Shown here in pieces: positions 7,608 through 10,300 of a stretch of 10,300 nt of DNA. Each line of letters opens with the position of its first letter. The first letter of the stretch is position 1. Source of the stretch: Discostella pseudostelligera. Lineage: Eukaryota; Bacillariophyta; Thalassiosirophyceae; Thalassiosirales; Thalassiosiraceae. The notes beneath the pieces were generated by a model. That model had not been told where the DNA came from and ran no database searches. It saw only the letters and a list, made by a program, of their open reading frames with translations. Where the stretch lies: NCBI GenBank assembly GCA_036940085.1, contig JALLBK010000594.1:1-10300 (forward strand), read 5' to 3'. Both the position numbers and the translations under genes were made by a program.

Positions 7608-8936
7608 ATCGACATCAACCCCACCATCCTTCACCCATCCATCACAAACTTATTCAACTTTGACCTCAACCCCACTTCCCTGACACTACAACGATACCAG
7701 CTCCTACTCCACAAAATTGCACCCATCTGCTGCCCAACCAAATGCAAGCCGACCGACCACATCACGCACTTCTCTCAAAACTTTCGCCACACAGTATGTG
7801 ATCACGAATGAAACAATACTGCGCCAACACCCTCACCGACCTCATCTATGAAACCACCTACAACACCTACCCAGACCACACACGCCTCCTACCAAGCATC
7901 CTTGTTCCACAAACATCCTACCCACTCATCTCCATGAACCGCAGCAACGAAAGAAACAGATTACCCAACTGGAGCTTCCTCATTGCCATAAAATGAAAGC
8001 TCCGAATACCACTCTTCGACGACACCACCACACCACCATTATGCCCATGCGGACGGCCACATGACAAATGGGGAGATCATTTCTTCCGATGCGTAAAACA
8101 CAGCAAAAAATGGCCCACAACTTCATTCGCGATATTTGCGCAACCGCCCTCCAACCAGCACTCTTCCTCGCAGGATACCTCCACCAATCATCCACCATCG
8201 ACATCGAAACCAATCATGTTCCACTCTCCGACCCATTTGCACTACCCTACGACATTTCTTTCAACCCCGACCCAAAGCCAACAATTGAAAACCATTGCTC
8301 TTGCCCATACACAACTGTTGGGGCTGATCTCACTATTACTCGCAGCATTGATCCCTCTCCTCTCACCCTCACTGCAGATGTTGAATTCAATTTGATGGCC
8401 AATGCCGATAAGCATCTCCAGTTGAGTGAGAAGAGTAAGTTCATGCGCGATAATAAGACGATCAGCTACAACGACACCTCCTACACCATCCAAGGAGAAA
8501 CCATTATCCGGGACTAATCGACGCAAACACCATCCTCATCCCCTTTGCCATCCATCCACATGGTCGATGGGGACCCATCCTCCAATCATTCCTCACCACA
8601 CCTTCATCAACAATTCCAGAACCATCCTTTCCACACACTCGCCCATACGCACACATCATGTACGAACGAGCCACCAAACACCCAGCACCAACAGGTATCC
8701 TCCTCTCTGCCGACGCCTTTTGGAAGACACACAAAACACGCAAATACTATGGTCACTCACATACAGCACATACCCCACAAATATCTACACTCCAAAACCT
8801 CGGCCTCGGAATCACGAAAGCATTCAGCCTCCACATCCGCAATGGTATCCTCAGAAGCCAAACCAACCTTCCTTTCTACTCATCAGCAACCGATACCAGT
8901 TGCACAACCAACAATCCTTCCATTTATACAACATAG
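7608..8936 (+). pseudogene. decayed C-terminal half of a reverse-transcriptase-associated retroelement protein
   Basis: Coding similarity runs through three frames. It starts in frame 3 (7608 to about 7808; KPTDHITHFSQNFRH), then moves to frame 2 (about 7808-8110; LLPSILVPQTSYPLIS and the zinc-type CPCGRPHD...GDHFFRC at 8042-8092). It continues in frame 1 (about 8110-8508; AHNFIRD, YDISFNPDP, TTVGADLTIT) and ends in frame 3 (8511-8936; IPFAIHPHGRWGPILQSFL, ILLSADAFWKTHKT, ITKAFSLHIRN). From memory this is the part that follows the reverse transcriptase domain in a protein type abundant in diatom genomes. The zinc-type motif, the HN..RD segment and the D...D-T-I-T strand recall the C-terminal region of non-LTR elements with a restriction-like endonuclease. 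The polymerase core with YxDD is absent. Breaks: one-base losses near 7800-7808, within the A run 8105-8110, and near the G run 8510-8512, plus TGA at 7994-7996. The end after about 8842 is unclear. Confidence 0.8.
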
Positions 8937-8971
8937 TTGATGTAGTTCCCACTAAAACTAAAAGGCAATCA

Positions 8972-9277
8972 TCATGTAGAAGCTGGCACCTCAACATTAA
9001 CGGCCTGTCTAGAGTAACAGGCCAGAAGGACGGACACCACTTCCCAACCTACATACTCCGTTTCTTCTAACCCTAAGTGTAAGACACCATTCATAGCCCA
9101 GACAAAAAAAGTTGTGTCTGCATATTTGCCTAGATATTTTGACAAAATTCCAAATTCATGAAAGTAGACTTTAGTTGTCACCCGGTCATCTTGAACTCCA
9201 GATGATGGTGATGGTTTCCCCACATGAACTTCTGTGGTATGATTCCGTGCGGCATTGGTAGTGGTAGCGTCAATCAT
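8972..9277 (-). CDS. uncertain 101-codon ORF, no recognised domain
   Basis: An uninterrupted minus-strand reading frame starts with ATG at 9275-9277 and ends at TGA (complement of 8972-8974). The first 30 residues are Thr/Ser-rich and low in complexity; the rest (VYFHEFGILSKYLGKYAD, then FFVWAMNGVLHLGL) has a protein-like mix of residues, with one hydrophobic stretch near 81-88 that is too short to be a confident membrane segment. I recognise no family. It sits downstream of a dead retroelement fragment in a gene-poor stretch, so it may be a chance frame or another repeat fragment. Confidence 0.2.
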   Translation of the reverse strand: MIDATTTNAARNHTTEVHVGKPSPSSGVQDDRVTTKVYFHEFGILSKYLGKYADTTFFVWAMNGVLHLGLEETEYVGWEVVSVLLACYSRQAVNVEVPAST

Positions 9278-9463
9278 TGGATGATGAATAGAATAAATGG
9301 TGCAAGGTATGGGTATGACTAATGACGATGAACTTTTGCGGTGGCAGTTTCAATTATGGCGACAATTGCCATGGGTGGCGTCTATTGTACTTACTGCTCA
9401 TTCCATATCGTTATCGTCCATTAATCCAGAATAGCAGGATTCCTACGTGGGTTTTTGGTGAAA

Positions 9464-9601
9464 TCGCAGGACAATCCTCCTGCTTTTCATCTTTCATGCG
9501 GTTGTTGCCAAAACTGTCTACAGGTCGTCTTCGTATGGGTCTACGAGGTCCTATGGTTATGCCAAAATGACCAAACAAAGAGTAGGATTTTTGTCCTGCG
9601 A
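9464..9601. repeat. 11-bp perfect inverted repeat with 116-base spacer
   Basis: TCGCAGGACAA at 9464-9474 is exactly complementary to TTGTCCTGCGA at 9591-9601. The complementarity continues imperfectly inwards: TCCTCCTGC after the left copy pairs loosely with AGTAGGATT before the right copy, with a three-base gap. A related word, GCAGGATTCCTAC, lies at 9434-9446. This could be a foldback element edge or a structured RNA, but no target-site duplication is evident. Confidence 0.5.
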
Positions 9602-9645
9602 CACATCATTTGGGCAGGTAAAACTTGCCAAAGCAACCTGGCGCA

Positions 9646-9667
9646 CCAGCTCGCGCCAGCTCGCGCC
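9646..9667. repeat. GC-rich 10-bp tandem repeat (2.2 copies)
   Basis: The unit CCAGCTCGCG occurs twice in a row (9646-9655, 9656-9665) followed by a partial CC. It stands out as a CG-rich patch in otherwise AT-leaning DNA, and is probably a replication-slippage duplication. Confidence 0.7.
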
Positions 9668-9848
9668 AAAACTATGAGCCATCTCTCACCTCTTTTTTCA
9701 ATTCCATCGATGAATGGAATGCCTCGAGAGAGGAATGGTAATGGAACTCTTCCTCTTTGTTATTGCTTGCAATATTTGGCACCCTAATAGATAGATTAAT
9801 ATACGATAAGATAATGAAAGAATTAATGAAAACTCAATGTGTCTAAAA

Positions 9849-10255
9849 AGTTATGGTCCTATGTAGGTTGACATGGCAAAATTGGCACCATGCCACTGCA
9901 AGCTACACCCAACAGACTCCCTCTTCGTCTCCAAAACCAACGATTGTACAGTTGATAGTAGACATCATTATCTGTGTTTCTATGTAAAAATTGCCACCAA
10001 AGGTTGGATATTGTTGTAGTTATGGCTTGGCGAAAATCGATGCTGCGATGATGGGATTCAGAGCCAAAGTTTGACGAGCCATAACTTCGTCAATATCAGT
10101 CCAATCATGTTGGTTGATGAGTAAAAATGTAGCTATTCTCATATTTTACATCCGATGAAGTCGAGGGGATATAGAGAGAATTTCATGCTCTCCATATTTG
10201 CATTGCCATGGAGTATTAGCTGATTCCATCATCAAAACTGCTCTAATCCATTACT
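9849..10255. repeat. degenerate large inverted repeat, arms about 177 bp, 53-base centre
   Basis: Four copies of an AGTTATGG-type word occur symmetrically: forward at 9849-9856 and 10018-10025, reverse-complement at 10079-10086 and 10248-10255 (one mismatch). Both pairs are spaced by exactly 169 bases. Three copies share a longer context read in the same sense, GATATTG-x-x-G-x-AGT-x-ATGG (about 10007-10027, and complements at about 10077-10098 and 10247-10267). Inside the arms, CACCATGCCACTGCAA (left) matches CTCCATGGCAATGCAA (right arm, complement) at 13 of 16 positions, at a shift of five bases. Much of the rest does not align by eye. This looks like an old foldback or MITE-like element, or two diverged inverted units. 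Confidence 0.4.
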
Positions 10256-10300
10256 TCATCAATATCGAACCTCTGGCGTCAGTTATTGCATACAAATGCA
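10256..10300. other. right edge, no feature recognised
   Basis: The last 45 bases continue the outer flank of the repeat unit at 10248-10267 and carry no coding region or RNA gene that I can support. Whether the repeat continues past the window cannot be seen. Confidence 0.3.

Larger units (their letters stand above)
9278..9848. other. gene-poor stretch, no supported coding region
   Basis: Two overlapping + strand frames (9322-9570, 82 codons; 9455-9787, starting at TTG rather than ATG) cover this stretch, but neither has a recognisable domain, and both run through inverted and tandem repeats. Small hairpins are present, for example ATTCCAT/ATGGAAT around 9701-9720 and GGCAGGT/ACTTGCC around 9614-9630. 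The stretch looks like old repeat-derived or intergenic DNA. Confidence 0.4.

Noticed and set aside
8426..9070. 214-codon + strand frame across the retroelement remnant
   Set aside because: It is His/Pro/Thr/Ser-rich because it reads the remnant out of frame. The recognisable motifs lie in frame 1 up to about 8508 and in frame 3 after 8511.
9066..9078. CTAACCCTAAGTG as a telomere-type repeat
   Set aside because: There is only about one and a half units with no array; a chance match.
9105..9122. CAGACA...TGTCTG hairpin with an A-rich loop as a terminator
   Set aside because: The stem is only 6 bp, and such terminators are bacterial signals. There is no gene to terminate here in a eukaryotic context.
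1..10300. Phage-defence, CRISPR or bacterial operon content
   Set aside because: All recognisable genes are eukaryotic with eukaryotic spacing, starts and an intron. I saw no direct-repeat array, integrase or operon-like overlap.

Overview
This window reads as nuclear DNA of a unicellular eukaryotic alga, most likely a diatom, and probably a centric one of the Thalassiosira/Cyclotella/Skeletonema group. Four things point there: long, nearly intron-free genes separated by short spacers; eukaryotic start contexts with A or G at -3; a single short GT-AG intron; and a decayed reverse-transcriptase-associated protein of a type I recall from diatom genomes. The species assignment is inference from memory of these families, not a search result.

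The left half is gene-dense. A 174-residue conserved small protein of unknown function (337-861, +) ends tail-to-tail against ATG7 (1161-3947, -), the E1-like enzyme of autophagy. ATG7 is head-to-head, across a 510-base spacer, with a two-exon gene (4458-6641, +, intron 5697-5816). That gene encodes a UBXN7/Ubx5-type adaptor with the order UBA, UAS, UIM, UBX. It is tail-to-tail with a BTB/POZ protein gene (6907-7605, -) that carries a C-terminal SAP-like motif. ATG7, the UBX protein and possibly the BTB protein all belong to ubiquitin or ubiquitin-like biology, so the ATG7/UBX spacer is a candidate shared bidirectional promoter.

The right half is repeat-derived and gene-poor. From about 7608, only a few bases from the BTB start codon, to about 8936 lies a broken remnant of the C-terminal half of a reverse-transcriptase-like retroelement protein on the + strand. 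It shows at least three single-base frame changes and one internal stop. A weak 101-codon minus-strand ORF follows (8972-9277). The last 1.3 kb holds no gene I can support. It does contain an 11-bp perfect inverted repeat (9464-9474 / 9591-9601), a small GC-rich tandem repeat (9646-9667), and a degenerate, symmetric inverted-repeat structure spanning 9849-10255.

I found no tRNA, rRNA, CRISPR array, bacterial operon or clearly new multi-gene system. The most interesting points are the head-to-head autophagy/ubiquitin pair, the BTB start sitting at the edge of a dead retroelement, and the symmetric repeat at the right end.
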